Assembly (NCBI GenBank): GCA_037442025.1
Contig: JBBIRB010000007.1
Coordinates: 1-64,000, forward strand
Length of the DNA: 64,000 nucleotides
Origin: UBA2287 sp037442025
Lineage (GTDB): Bacteria > Bacteroidota > Bacteroidia > Bacteroidales > Tenuifilaceae
Direction: 5' to 3'
Shown: piece by piece, positions 34,963 through 43,617 of the stretch
How the letters are laid out: each line of letters starts with the position of its first letter
Numbering within the stretch: position 1 is the first letter of the stretch
Position numbers and translations under genes: made by a program
Notes under the pieces: generated by a model
The model's input: the letters and a program-made list of their open reading frames with translations, nothing else
Database searches by the model: none
What the model was told of the DNA's origin: nothing

Positions 34963-34993
34963 TTGCAATTGCAATAATCAATCAATAACTTTG
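34963..34993 (+). promoter_or_regulatory. Promoter of the zinc-peptidase gene
   Basis: TTG at 34963-34965 is followed after 20 bases by TAACTTTG at 34986-34993, a full -33/-7 pair at the spacing expected in Bacteroidota, 33 bases before the ATG. The rest of the AT-rich gap 34758-34962 holds a second -7-like box (TAAGTTTG, 34840-34847) and nothing else I can name. Confidence 0.6.
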
Positions 34994-35025
34994 AAAACCA
35001 ATTATACTCACTTAATACCTATATC

Positions 35026-37083
35026 ATGAAGTACATACATTATTTTATTACACTATTGCTTGTTGCTGCGATGATACAATGTACCCCTTCGAAAAACGAA
35101 AAAAAGGCGGTTGGTGGTAGCCCCATCGCCGAGGTTACAATCAAAAATGTTATTAATGCACTTACCCAGAAGCATGGCGATGCTTTTAGTTTTCGTATTG
35201 AACGGGGTGTTAATCAGGTGGCTTCGCTCTGGCGCGAAAGCGATGGAACAGCTGCCGATTTCGAAACGTTTTGCAATGAGCAATTCATTTCCGATCCAAC
35301 TGCCATTGAAACCCTGTTCAATAAGGTTTCGTACGGAATGGAGGTGCTTAACGGCTACTTCCTTCGTATTAATAAAGATCTGATGCGCCCGCTTCATCTC
35401 GACCTGGGCGAAATAACGCCCATTGATATGCTGTTTGGCGGGTTCAATGCTGGAGCGCACCTGAGCGAAGACCTTTACACCAACCGCATTGCATTTACCG
35501 TTGCGCTTAACTTTCCGTTTTACAGTTTAAATGAAAAAACCGAGCTGGGTCCAAACTGGTCGCGCCTCGAATGGGGCTACGCTCGCATGGGCGACCTTTT
35601 CACTTCGCGCATACCTGCCGAGTTGCAGCAGAACATGTCGCGCATTAGTACCGAAGCCGACACCTATATTAGCGGATACTACATTCACATGGGCAAAATT
35701 CGCAACGAGAACGACGAGCAGCTTTTCCCCGATGGCATGAAACTTATATCGCATTGGAATCTTCGCGACGAGCTTAAATCGCAATATGCAAACGGAGAAA
35801 GCGGATTGGAAAAGCAAAAAATGGTTTACCAAATAATGCAGCGCATTATCGACCAGTCGATTCCCGAAAACGTAATTAATAACCCCGATTTGGTATGGAA
35901 ACCCATATCGAACCAAATTTACAATAATGGCCAAGCCATTGAGTTTAAGCCTGAGCCCAACACCCGTTACCAGCAGGTAGTGAACCTTTACGGAGCCATA
36001 AAGGCTATCGATGCGTTTTCGCCCACAATGCCAACGTACATTCAGCGTAAATTCGAAGGCGAATTCGAAATTCCTGTTGAGGATGTTGAAGCCCTTTTCA
36101 CCGAGTTCGTTTCGTCGAAACAGGTCCGCAATGCGGGTAAGCTCATTGCCAAGAGGTTAGGTAGGCCTTTGCAACCATTCGATATTTGGTACGATGGTTT
36201 CAAATCGCGAAGCAGTATACCTGCCGAAAAGTTGAATGCTGCAGTAAGTAAACGCTTCTCGAGTGCTGCCGAATATCAAAAGGAAATTCCCAACATTTTA
36301 ACATCGCTGGGTTGGTCGCGCGAGAAGGCCAATTTTATAGCCTCAAAAATTATTGTTGAAGGCAGCCGGGGTGCCGGTCATGCTTGGGGCGGCGGAATGC
36401 GTTCCGATGTTGCACTTCTTCGTACCAATATTCCAAGTAGCGGAATGAATTATAAAGGTTTCAACATTGCCATGCACGAGTTTGGCCACACCGTTGAGCA
36501 AACCATTTCGCTGTACGATATCGACTACTACATGCTAAACGGAGTTCCCAACACCGCATTTACCGAAGCATTGGCATTCATTTTTCAGGCACGCGACCTC
36601 GATGTTCTTGGCTTTAAAGATCCTAACCCCGAGAAGGAACACCTTGCTGCTCTCGACAATCTTTGGTCGTGCTACGAAATAATGGGCGTTTCGCTGGTTG
36701 ATATCAACCTCTGGAAATGGCTTTACGCAAATCCCAATGCAGATGCTCAGCAGGTAAAAGAGGCTACCATTCGTATTGCCAAGGAAATATGGAATAAATA
36801 CTACGCCGATGTTTTTGGCAGCAACGATGAGCCAATTCTTGCCATATATAGCCATATGGTTGAAATACCACTGTATCTTTCGGCCTACCCAATGGGGCAT
36901 TTAATCGATTTTCAGATTGAAAAGCACATTGCCAACAAGCAGTTTGCCAACGAAGTACAAAGGATGTTTGTTCAGGGTCGTATTGTTCCTCAGTTATGGA
37001 TGAAAGGAGCCGTTGGTCAGCCTTTAAGTATTACCCCAACTCTCGAAGCCGCAGCCAAAGCAGTTGAGGTGCTGAATAGATAA
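35026..37083 (+). CDS. Zinc metallopeptidase lipoprotein (gluzincin, M3-like)
   Basis: A 685-residue lipoprotein (lipobox Cys near residue 19, MIQCTPS). The zinc site is of the gluzincin kind: H484-E485-F-G-H488 in MHEFGHTVEQ, with the third ligand E514 in FTEALAFIF. The N-terminal 450 residues are mainly helical and resemble M3 oligopeptidases in layout, though I do not see the exact M3 signature after the zinc site. It therefore probably cleaves peptides outside the cytoplasm, anchored to the membrane. It has its own promoter and terminator. Confidence 0.83.
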   Translation: MKYIHYFITLLLVAAMIQCTPSKNEKKAVGGSPIAEVTIKNVINALTQKHGDAFSFRIERGVNQVASLWRESDGTAADFETFCNEQFISDPTAIETLFNKVSYGMEVLNGYFLRINKDLMRPLHLDLGEITPIDMLFGGFNAGAHLSEDLYTNRIAFTVALNFPFYSLNEKTELGPNWSRLEWGYARMGDLFTSRIPAELQQNMSRISTEADTYISGYYIHMGKIRNENDEQLFPDGMKLISHWNLRDELKSQYANGESGLEKQKMVYQIMQRIIDQSIPENVINNPDLVWKPISNQIYNNGQAIEFKPEPNTRYQQVVNLYGAIKAIDAFSPTMPTYIQRKFEGEFEIPVEDVEALFTEFVSSKQVRNAGKLIAKRLGRPLQPFDIWYDGFKSRSSIPAEKLNAAVSKRFSSAAEYQKEIPNILTSLGWSREKANFIASKIIVEGSRGAGHAWGGGMRSDVALLRTNIPSSGMNYKGFNIAMHEFGHTVEQTISLYDIDYYMLNGVPNTAFTEALAFIFQARDLDVLGFKDPNPEKEHLAALDNLWSCYEIMGVSLVDINLWKWLYANPNADAQQVKEATIRIAKEIWNKYYADVFGSNDEPILAIYSHMVEIPLYLSAYPMGHLIDFQIEKHIANKQFANEVQRMFVQGRIVPQLWMKGAVGQPLSITPTLEAAAKAVEVLNR

Positions 37084-37101
37084 TGTTAACTTAAAGAAAT
37101 T

Positions 37102-37140
37102 AAAACGGAGCCCTTAAAATGAATGGCTCCGTTTTTTTTT
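37102..37140 (+). terminator. Rho-independent terminator after the zinc-peptidase gene
   Basis: Eleven-bp stem (37102-37112 with 37125-37135), 12-base loop, long T run. It ends 18 bases before the left direct repeat. Confidence 0.88.
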
Positions 37141-37157
37141 AACTTTTTTATTGAAAG

Positions 37158-37183
37158 ATTTACATCCTATTAGGTACGTCGAT
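37158..37183. repeat. Left copy of a 26-bp direct repeat
   Basis: It begins ATTTACATCC and ends GTACGTCGAT. It is identical over 26 bases to 38497-38522. The bases on either side (G before, G after) differ from those at the other copy (C before, A after), so 26 is the exact length. This copy lies in a non-coding region. Confidence 0.95.
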
Positions 37184-37236
37184 GCAATACAATTAAAATT
37201 TAACATAATTGTTTTTTCTATAAGTCATTTTATGCT

Positions 37237-37244
37237 TACATTTG
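37237..37244 (+). promoter_or_regulatory. Putative -7 box for the ATPase gene
   Basis: TACATTTG matches TAnnTTTG, 22 bases before ATG 37267. The promoter thus lies inside the inserted segment and would travel with it. Confidence 0.4.
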
Positions 37245-37266
37245 TCTTTTGTATAAAACATTTTGC

Positions 37267-38460
37267 ATGGATGTCCTATTTGAAAAATCGGTAAGAAAGA
37301 TTGAAAGAACAAACTACTTGTTCAGGCGATTCCTTTTTTCAACTATCAATTGGAATCACAGGTTAATTTCAATTACAGGTTCGAGAGGTGTAGGTAAAAC
37401 TACAATGGTACTGCAGTATCTTAAGGGCCTATCGTTAAATGACAATGAAAAACTTTACTTAAGCCTCGACGACATCTACTTTTCAGCGAATAATTTAGCA
37501 GAAACAATTTCTGATTTTGCAAAACTTGGTGGTAAAATAGTTGCCCTTGACGAAGTACATAAATACCCCAATTGGTCGAGAGAAATAAAAAATATTTACG
37601 ATGACTACGCTGACTTGAAAATAATTTTCACTGGTTCATCGATACTCGAAGTTAACAAGGGCGAATCGGATCTTAGTAGAAGAGCCGTAAATTATAATTT
37701 ACCCAGCCTGTCGCTTAGGGAGTTTATTTCACTTGAAAGCAATGTTTTACTTCAAAGCTATTCACTCGAAAGCATTATTGCCAATCATTCACAAATTTGC
37801 AAGGAAATTAACAAACATATAAAACCGCTGCTGTCGTATAGTCGCTATGTTAAATATGGAGGTTTTCCATACTTTGGTGAGCTAGGTGCCGATTTTCACA
37901 ATCAACTACTAAAGACCATAAACATTGTTTTAGAATCTGATTTAACATCGGTGTTAACTGTTGATTACTCCCATGTACTAAAACTGAAAAAATTACTGCT
38001 CTTAATAGCAGAGAGCGTTCCATTTAAGCCAAATATATCGGAGTTAAGTGCAAAAGTAGGGATAACACGCGAAACGGTATTACGTTACCTTGACTACCTT
38101 GAAAAATCGGGGTTGATTTTACAGCTTACCACAAACAATAAAGGATTTAGAAGATTCGAAAAACCCGATAAAGTTTACCTAAACAATTGCAATTACCTAT
38201 TCGCCTTAAGTAGTTTACCCCCTAATACAGGAACCGTTCGCGAAACATTTTTCCTACAGCACCTTACGGTAATGTCGAAGGTTAACTACCCAAATTCAGG
38301 TGACTTTTTAGTAAACGGCAAGTATGTATTTGAAATTGGTGGTAAAGCTAAAACCTTTAATCAAATTAAAAATATCGAGAATTCTTATCTAGCCCTCGAC
38401 GATATTGAATATGGTGTGAATAATAGAATTCCGCTATGGCTATTTGGTTTTATATACTAG
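37267..38460 (+). CDS. AAA-type ATPase with DUF4143 C-domain (AAA_14 family)
   Basis: A 397-residue protein starting at ATG 37267 (MDVLFEKSV); a TTG six codons upstream is less likely. Walker A is GSRGVGKTT and Walker B is IVALDEVHK. FTGSSILE carries the sensor-like Ser. A winged-helix-like region (ISELSAKVGITRETVLRYLDYLEKSGL) leads into the DUF4143 C-terminal domain (PDKVYLNNCNYLFALS, then VRETFFLQHL, then YVFEIGGK). The C-domain resembles a restriction-endonuclease-like fold, and the FEIGGK stretch could be a remnant of its active site. Members are abundant, often in many copies per genome, and their role is unknown. It is the only gene between the two 26-bp repeats. Confidence 0.9.
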   Translation: MDVLFEKSVRKIERTNYLFRRFLFSTINWNHRLISITGSRGVGKTTMVLQYLKGLSLNDNEKLYLSLDDIYFSANNLAETISDFAKLGGKIVALDEVHKYPNWSREIKNIYDDYADLKIIFTGSSILEVNKGESDLSRRAVNYNLPSLSLREFISLESNVLLQSYSLESIIANHSQICKEINKHIKPLLSYSRYVKYGGFPYFGELGADFHNQLLKTINIVLESDLTSVLTVDYSHVLKLKKLLLLIAESVPFKPNISELSAKVGITRETVLRYLDYLEKSGLILQLTTNNKGFRRFEKPDKVYLNNCNYLFALSSLPPNTGTVRETFFLQHLTVMSKVNYPNSGDFLVNGKYVFEIGGKAKTFNQIKNIENSYLALDDIEYGVNNRIPLWLFGFIY

Positions 38461-38496
38461 ATATATGTATTTAATTTACAACATTAATCTATCACC

Positions 38497-38522
38497 ATTT
38501 ACATCCTATTAGGTACGTCGAT
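38497..38522. repeat. Right copy of the 26-bp direct repeat, within the argS 3' end
   Basis: Read on the minus strand it is the last eight argS codons, Ile-Asp-Val-Pro-Asn-Arg-Met-stop, plus two bases. The Pro-(Glu/Asn)-Arg-Met ending is among the best conserved parts of arginyl-tRNA synthetases, which makes it a dependable integration target. Confidence 0.95.
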
Positions 38523-40292
38523 ACCCAGTAACCACATGGCATTTTTAATGCACCTGCCAACCTGAGCCGAAATGCTCAACCTCAACTGTTTAACCTCTTC
38601 AGTTGTATCACGAAGAATTGAGTGGTCGTGGTAAAACTGGTTGTACTCCTTTGCCAAATCGTAGGCAAAATTGGCGATAAGAGCAGGCGAATACTGGGTT
38701 GCGGCTTGTTGAACGATGCCTGGGAAAAGTGTTGTAAGTTTTATAAGCTCCCTTTCCTTTTCGGTCATTTCAACAACAGAAACGCGAGAAATGTTTGCAA
38801 CTCCCTCATCGGTTGCCTTTCGCAAAACCGATTGAATTCGGGCATATGTGTACTGTATGAAAGGTCCTGTATTTCCGTTAAAATCAATCGATTCGCGCGG
38901 GTTAAAGGTCATGTTCTTTTTAGGATCAACCTTCAAAATAAAGTATTTAAGCGCTCCCAATCCTACAACCCTACAAACCTGCTCAACCTCGAGCTCGTTT
39001 AGTCCATCGAGTTTACCCAGCTCGTTGGCCATTTCGCGGGCAGTTTCAATCATTTCGGTAATTAAATCGTCGGCATCGACAACAGTGCCTTCGCGCGATT
39101 TCATTTTGCCCTCGGGCAAATTTACCATTCCGTACGACAGGTGAAAAAGATGGTCGCTCCACATGTAGCCAAGTCGTTTCAAAATATGTTTGAGCACGCT
39201 GAAATGGTACTCCTGCTCGTTACCCACAACGTACACATGCTCGTTGAGGTGAAACTCGTCGAAACGCTGAACTGCAGTGCCAATATCCTGGGTTATGTAT
39301 ACCGATGTACCATCGGCGCGGAGTAGAACCTTTTCGTCCAATCCCTCGGCAGTTAGGTCAATCCACACCGAACCATCGGGTTTGCGGAAGAATACACCTT
39401 GCTCCAGGCCCCAGGCAACAATTACTTTACCCAGCAGGTAGGTTTGCGACTCGTAGTAAACCTTTTCGAACGAAATGCCCAGATTTGCGTATGTTTTTTC
39501 GAATCCCTCGTAAACCCAGCCGTTCATTTGCTCCCAAAGGGCAATTACTTCGGCATCCTTTGCTTCCCACTTGCGGAGCATTTCCTGGGCTTCGAGCATT
39601 AGTGGGGCCTTCTGTTTAGCTTCCTCTTCAGTTAAGCCTTGGGCCTTTAAGTTTTCAATTTGAATTTTGTACTCCTTATCGAACCGCACATAGTAGTCGC
39701 CCACTAGATGGTCGCCCTTTTTGTTGGCTGTTTGTGGCGTTTCGCCATTCCCAAATTTTTGCCATGCCAGCATCGATTTGCAAATGTGAATTCCACGGTC
39801 GTTAACCAAATTCACCTTACGTACATCGTTTCCAACCGCTTCGAGAATTCGGGACACCGAAAAGCCCAGCAGATTATTGCGTATGTGACCCAAATGCAGG
39901 GGTTTATTGGTATTTGGCGAAGAGAACTCGACCATTACGTGCCTTCCTGTCGACTTAGGTTTGGCAAAGCCAAATTGCTCATCGTTGGTACTATTTTCTA
40001 GCGTACTGATCCAAAAAGCATTTGAAAGGCTTACGTTTAAGAAGCCCTTTACAATGTTGAAATCAACGAATTCTTTATGGTTCGAAATAAGGTAGTTGCC
40101 AATATCGGCTCCAGTTTCTTCGGGCTTCTTTTTCGATACTTTTAGTAGCGGAAAAACAACCAGGGTGAAGTCGCCCTTGAAATCGGGATGTGTTTTTTGA
40201 ATTTGGAGCGTACTGCCCTCAATATCTGTTCCGTATAGAATGTTTATTGCGTTGGAAAAGGAATTCGCTAAAAACGATTCGATGGTTAGCAT
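38499..40292 (-). CDS. argS: Arginyl-tRNA synthetase
   Basis: A 597-residue class I synthetase that charges tRNA-Arg. The N-terminal additional domain (residues 1-100) recognises the tRNA D-loop. The HIGH motif is HLGH (PLHLGHIRNN), and the KMSKS equivalent is GKMKSREG, the variant usual in ArgRS. The anticodon-binding C-domain ends IDVPNRM. The gene is complete. Its last eight codons (including the stop) form one copy of the 26-bp direct repeat, so any insertion there has restored rather than broken the gene. A minus-strand -7 box lies 33 bases upstream. Confidence 0.97.
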   Translation of the reverse strand: MLTIESFLANSFSNAINILYGTDIEGSTLQIQKTHPDFKGDFTLVVFPLLKVSKKKPEETGADIGNYLISNHKEFVDFNIVKGFLNVSLSNAFWISTLENSTNDEQFGFAKPKSTGRHVMVEFSSPNTNKPLHLGHIRNNLLGFSVSRILEAVGNDVRKVNLVNDRGIHICKSMLAWQKFGNGETPQTANKKGDHLVGDYYVRFDKEYKIQIENLKAQGLTEEEAKQKAPLMLEAQEMLRKWEAKDAEVIALWEQMNGWVYEGFEKTYANLGISFEKVYYESQTYLLGKVIVAWGLEQGVFFRKPDGSVWIDLTAEGLDEKVLLRADGTSVYITQDIGTAVQRFDEFHLNEHVYVVGNEQEYHFSVLKHILKRLGYMWSDHLFHLSYGMVNLPEGKMKSREGTVVDADDLITEMIETAREMANELGKLDGLNELEVEQVCRVVGLGALKYFILKVDPKKNMTFNPRESIDFNGNTGPFIQYTYARIQSVLRKATDEGVANISRVSVVEMTEKERELIKLTTLFPGIVQQAATQYSPALIANFAYDLAKEYNQFYHDHSILRDTTEEVKQLRLSISAQVGRCIKNAMWLLGIDVPNRM

Positions 40293-40324
40293 GTTTTTTA
40301 AATAATAAATTCAACTTAAGCCTG

Positions 40325-40332
40325 CAAAGATA
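40325..40332 (-). promoter_or_regulatory. Putative -7 box of argS
   Basis: On the minus strand TATCTTTG matches TAnnTTTG, about 33 bases before the ATG at 40292. No -33 element found. Confidence 0.4.
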
Positions 40333-40355
40333 ATAATATTGACCGTTTATTGGAA

Positions 40356-40787
40356 ATGGTTAAAGCGATTGCAAATTCCTTAAAAAGCAATAATTTCGCA
40401 CGGTTAATTTGCTACACTATGACTGCTGTTTATACAATAATTCTGTTAGTACTCTCCAATACCTTTATGACCCTTGCGTGGTACGGGCACCTTAAATTCA
40501 AGGAGATGAAATGGTTCGAAAGCCTTGGCCTGATATCAATAGTTCTTATTAGCTGGGGCATTGCCCTATTCGAGTACTTTTTTCAGGTACCAGCTAACCG
40601 AATGGGGTACAAAGGCAATGGTGGCCCCTTTACCTTAGTGGAACTAAAAGTAATTCAAGAGGTTATTACGCTGGTGGTGTTTGTAGTGTTTTCGCTAATA
40701 GCTTTTAAAAACGAAACCCTTCGTGTAAACCACATTATTGGTTTCTTCTTTTTAGTACTTGCAGTGTACTTTATTTTTAAGAAGTAA
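40356..40787 (+). CDS. DUF486 family small membrane protein (DMT-like)
   Basis: A 143-residue protein with four membrane segments. The family landmarks are LLVLSNTFMTLAWYGHLKF and FEYFFQVPANRMGY, then LKVIQEVITLVVF. The ATG at 40356 is preferred to the TTG at 40350. DUF486 proteins resemble half-size drug/metabolite transporters of the EmrE kind and would act as dimers, but no substrate has been established. The first 22 residues are an N-terminal extension beyond the usual family length. It converges on the small T9SS-tail gene with one base between the stop codons. Confidence 0.88.
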   Translation: MVKAIANSLKSNNFARLICYTMTAVYTIILLVLSNTFMTLAWYGHLKFKEMKWFESLGLISIVLISWGIALFEYFFQVPANRMGYKGNGGPFTLVELKVIQEVITLVVFVVFSLIAFKNETLRVNHIIGFFFLVLAVYFIFKK

Positions 40788-40788
40788 T

Positions 40789-41232
40789 TTACTCTAAAAG
40801 GGTAACCCTTCTGGTTACTCTCGATTTCCCATTATGAAAAGTAATTAAGAAAATACCCTTTGACATATTGTTAAAGGGGAGGAGAAGTTCAACCTCGAAA
40901 GTTTCTTTATCTATTTCGTAAGTACCTACCCTATTCCCAAGCAAATCGTTAACATAAGCATAAGTTTTGCTCCCCTTTTCAGCATTGCGAATTCGACATT
41001 TCAATGCATCTCCTTTTCTTATTGGATTGGGAAAAACGACCACATCGAAGTTTTTGAACAGGAGCGTATCCTGTATGGTAACACTTGTTATAGTTGAAAC
41101 GTTGATGGAAGCATACCCGCTTCCTTGCCCTCCGCTGTAATTGGCTTGAGCCTTTGCTGAAAAGCTGCATAAAAACAGAGCCCAAAAGCCAAGTACATAA
41201 AAAAATGAAAGATTTAGTGTTCTCATTTTCAA
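40789..41232 (-). CDS. Small exported protein with T9SS type A sorting tail
   Basis: A 147-residue protein: signal peptide (to about SAKAQA), a Gly/Ser-rich segment of about 40 residues, and then the T9SS C-terminal sorting domain. The domain is recognisable by VVVFPNPIRKGD, YVNDLLGNRVGTYEI, MSKGIFLITF and the final Lys/Arg-rich strand. There is almost no cargo between signal and tail. It is the third gene of the cobalamin-riboswitch operon, 11 bases after the FGE-fold protein. It may be a stand-alone surface anchor or adaptor for the other two products. An alternative start is the Met at 41226. Confidence 0.83.
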   Translation of the reverse strand: MKMRTLNLSFFYVLGFWALFLCSFSAKAQANYSGGQGSGYASINVSTITSVTIQDTLLFKNFDVVVFPNPIRKGDALKCRIRNAEKGSKTYAYVNDLLGNRVGTYEIDKETFEVELLLPFNNMSKGIFLITFHNGKSRVTRRVTLLE

Positions 41233-41243
41233 TATTTTTAAAA

Positions 41244-42755
41244 TTATCTTCCTCCCCTCCCTCCGAAAGTGTTCCTCCGCATATTGGGTTTTAAATGGCT
41301 GTAAAATCTATCGGAAACCGCAAGATCGCGCCAAGCACCTATTTCAGTAACTATACTGCCCCAGCCTCCTCCCCTAACAATTACTCCACTGGCCGATTGC
41401 GCATTGCACCAATCTTGAACATTAGCATTTCCATTACTGTCGAGGGTTCCGTCACCAGGTGTACCTTCAAAGTTCAAACCATCAGCATTGGCTGCAATTG
41501 TTATTTCCCATAAATTTCCGCTCAGCTCCATTACCCCAAAGCACGATGCGCCTGCTCCTATCCTGGTAGTACCCTCGCTGGCGGCAAAGCCAGTTCTGAG
41601 AGGCCCTCTTAATCCCCAACCCTCGCTAGCAACAATATTACCATGGTTGGCAAGTCCGTGTTGGCCAGTAGAAACTTCGACCACACTTTCAAATTCTGTA
41701 CCATCGTTTATTACCGAATTGGCGTTTACTACATAGGGTGTTCCCCATGCAAATTCACCAGCAACAGGGTTCTGAATTCCTCGACAGGCCTTTTCAAATT
41801 CCATTTCTGTTATGGGTCGCAAAGCGGCCCAATCGAGATAAGCAGCCAAATCGGCCCAGGAAAGGAAGTTGGCTGCCCTATGCTGTGCATCGTTAATTTC
41901 GTTTAAAATGCTGTTGCCATTGCCATTAACTGCATAAATTGCTGGCATAGTATTTTCAATCCCAGGTTTAGCAATTACAATAGCATTTCGATGAAGACTG
42001 TCGGGTACGTTTGGATTGACCATAACAAAGGAACCAACTGGCATGTTGGGCGATCGCCAGGTACGGTTTTTCTGCTGAGTATAAGTTAAAGTATTTAGGA
42101 AATCGACATACTGTTGCTGCGACACTTCATATTTCATTAAATAAAAGGGGTTAAAACCCTTTGGAAAATTCAATGGGATGTCGCCAACAAGCGAGGGTGG
42201 AGCGATAAAATTATTAGGGTTAACAATGGAAAGGGTTCCATTGGGAATTACTTGCTCACTGGCAATTTGGTAAGGTAACCCATTAACACCACCAATGGAC
42301 GAGATGGAAGCACCATCGCCAAGATAATATGGCCCCTGGGGAATATAAACCATTTCTATTCCATAAACCCTGATTTGGGTATAGTTTGATATTTCCTGAT
42401 TTATTTTTAAAGTGATTAAGGTTGGCAATACAGAAAATTGACCTTCGTAGGCAGGGCGAACAAAAGCCCCCTTCCCATCGGCTGCTGCAACAATGGCGAG
42501 GGGGCTATTACTAGTGTGATCGCTGCTATTATTACTTAATTGTAAATGCTCCCAAATTCCATTTGAACTTTTAGCTTTTACAAAAACCCATACAGCATCG
42601 TGGCTTCCATTTGTAATGTTCCATGCATTGCTCCACGAAAAAGAAATACTAATTCTGTCGCCCTGAAGCTGTGCTGAACTGAATTGCAGGTTGTTGGCCA
42701 ACGAAAGCAAAGGTACAACGAAAACAAATTGTAGTATAAGCAGTTTGCGTACCAC
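41244..42755 (-). CDS. Exported protein with formylglycine-generating-enzyme-like (FGE/SUMF1) domain
   Basis: A 503-residue protein starting at a GTG (42755), seven bases after the stop codon of the DUF4465 gene; the signal peptide (MVRKLLILQFVFVVPLLSLA) begins there, which fixes the start. Residues 20-130 are a beta-sandwich-like N-domain. The FGE-sulfatase domain runs from about 133 (GIEMVYIPQGPYYLGDG) to the end, with FYLMKYEVSQQQYVDFLN, LRPITEMEFEKACRG, CFGVMELSGNLWE and VIVRGGGWGS. The usual C-terminal Cys pair of the catalytic enzyme is not evident, so it may be structural or binding, as in the gliding proteins GldJ and GldK. It lacks a T9SS tail of its own. It is second in a cobalamin-regulated operon. 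Confidence 0.85.
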   Translation of the reverse strand: MVRKLLILQFVFVVPLLSLANNLQFSSAQLQGDRISISFSWSNAWNITNGSHDAVWVFVKAKSSNGIWEHLQLSNNSSDHTSNSPLAIVAAADGKGAFVRPAYEGQFSVLPTLITLKINQEISNYTQIRVYGIEMVYIPQGPYYLGDGASISSIGGVNGLPYQIASEQVIPNGTLSIVNPNNFIAPPSLVGDIPLNFPKGFNPFYLMKYEVSQQQYVDFLNTLTYTQQKNRTWRSPNMPVGSFVMVNPNVPDSLHRNAIVIAKPGIENTMPAIYAVNGNGNSILNEINDAQHRAANFLSWADLAAYLDWAALRPITEMEFEKACRGIQNPVAGEFAWGTPYVVNANSVINDGTEFESVVEVSTGQHGLANHGNIVASEGWGLRGPLRTGFAASEGTTRIGAGASCFGVMELSGNLWEITIAANADGLNFEGTPGDGTLDSNGNANVQDWCNAQSASGVIVRGGGWGSIVTEIGAWRDLAVSDRFYSHLKPNMRRNTFGGRGGR

Positions 42756-42762
42756 TCAATTT

Positions 42763-43497
42763 CTAATTCTGTATGAACTTAATTTTATCGATAGCAACGT
42801 ACGAGGGTGTATTCATTCCATACTCGCCCGAATCGGACGAAGTGAGTTTAAAAACAATTTTATTAACGCTTCCCAACGAGGACAGGTTGATTCGAGTCCA
42901 CTTTTTCACAATATAGTCCTGAGCTGAGCTGGCAAAACGAAAATCGGCCAAGTAAAACTCGACCGAATTGGTGAGATTTGTACCATTATAACCCTCAATG
43001 GTTAAAAGAAACCAATCGGGATCGGTGCCATTAACCCCTCCAAATTTTTTAGAGTAAAGGTCGCCATTTAGCATGGAAAAGTAGGCGTAGGTTGAGTTAG
43101 TTACATCTACCTCTGTTGGCTCAACAAGCCAATCGAAAGTGATATGGGTTGTATTGCCCATGCAATAGGCAACCGAATACACATTTGTTGACACCTGATT
43201 TTCAGAAACCATAGCACTATACTGATTGGCCATACCCTGTGTAGCAATATCTGTAATATTTGAAAAGGCAAAGCCGGTCCACGATGTGAACCCTCCACCC
43301 CAATCGTTAAATGTATTTGCAAAAGTGGCAATACCAATTTTCTTTCCACCCGAACCATCGCTCCCGTTCCAATAGGAGTTTGCTTCGAGGTTCAGGCTCT
43401 GAAAATCGATAATCACCTCTGAGTTCTTTTCCTTTTCACAGGAAACTAGAAAGAATGTAAAAACTACAGAGAATGCGAGAATAAGATTTCTTTTCAT
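42763..43497 (-). CDS. DUF4465 lipoprotein, probable surface corrinoid-binding protein (BtuH type)
   Basis: A 244-residue lipoprotein with lipobox Cys 20 (FFLVSCEKE). The DUF4465 body shows YWNGSDGSGG, TFNDWGGGFTSWTGFAFSNITD, an Asn/Ser-rich centre and YMNTPSYVAIDKIKF-like ending. In gut Bacteroidota, DUF4465 proteins of cobalamin loci (BtuH) bind vitamin B12 at the cell surface. Here the gene follows a cobalamin riboswitch, which strongly supports the same role. It is the first of three co-directional genes separated by 7 and 11 bases. No BtuB receptor gene is next to it. Confidence 0.87.
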   Translation of the reverse strand: MKRNLILAFSVVFTFFLVSCEKEKNSEVIIDFQSLNLEANSYWNGSDGSGGKKIGIATFANTFNDWGGGFTSWTGFAFSNITDIATQGMANQYSAMVSENQVSTNVYSVAYCMGNTTHITFDWLVEPTEVDVTNSTYAYFSMLNGDLYSKKFGGVNGTDPDWFLLTIEGYNGTNLTNSVEFYLADFRFASSAQDYIVKKWTRINLSSLGSVNKIVFKLTSSDSGEYGMNTPSYVAIDKIKFIQN

Positions 43498-43555
43498 TTT
43501 GTTTTAGGTTTTATTGTTAAACAATTAAACCCTCAACGGTAAAGCTAAATTGGCT

Positions 43556-43582
43556 AAAAACGAAGAGCAGCAGCACTTCTTC
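43556..43582 (-). terminator. Possible expression-platform terminator of the cobalamin riboswitch
   Basis: On the minus strand a short GAAGA/TCTTC stem is followed by five T, between the aptamer and ATG 43497. It is short, so control might instead act on translation. Confidence 0.3.
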
Positions 43583-43617
43583 AGCTTTTTTTCCCGAAAG
43601 CTTACGAATTGAGGTTT

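Larger units (their letters stand above)
37158..38522. mobile_element. Candidate inserted cassette: one ATPase gene between direct repeats of the argS 3' end
   Basis: The unit (one repeat plus insert) is 1339 bases long. Between the repeats lie 74 bases of leader plus start context, a single ATPase gene and 36 bases of AT-rich trailer. No transposase, integrase or terminal inverted repeat is seen. One repeat copy is the argS 3' end, including the stop codon, so argS stays intact. This is the pattern left by site-specific integration at the 3' end of a gene. Spot counts of four 60-base lines in the ATPase gene give 35-40% GC, against 50-52% in one line each of argS and the upstream peptidase gene. 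Confidence 0.65.

Noticed and set aside
34793..35029. 78-codon open frame before the zinc peptidase gene
   Set aside because: It is AT-rich, low-complexity (Asn, Lys, Tyr), has no family resemblance, and contains the promoter of the following gene.
37158..38522. Insertion sequence or transposon
   Set aside because: No transposase, no terminal inverted repeats, and the duplicated 26 bases are longer than usual target duplications and coincide with a gene end. Kept as an integration-like cassette instead.
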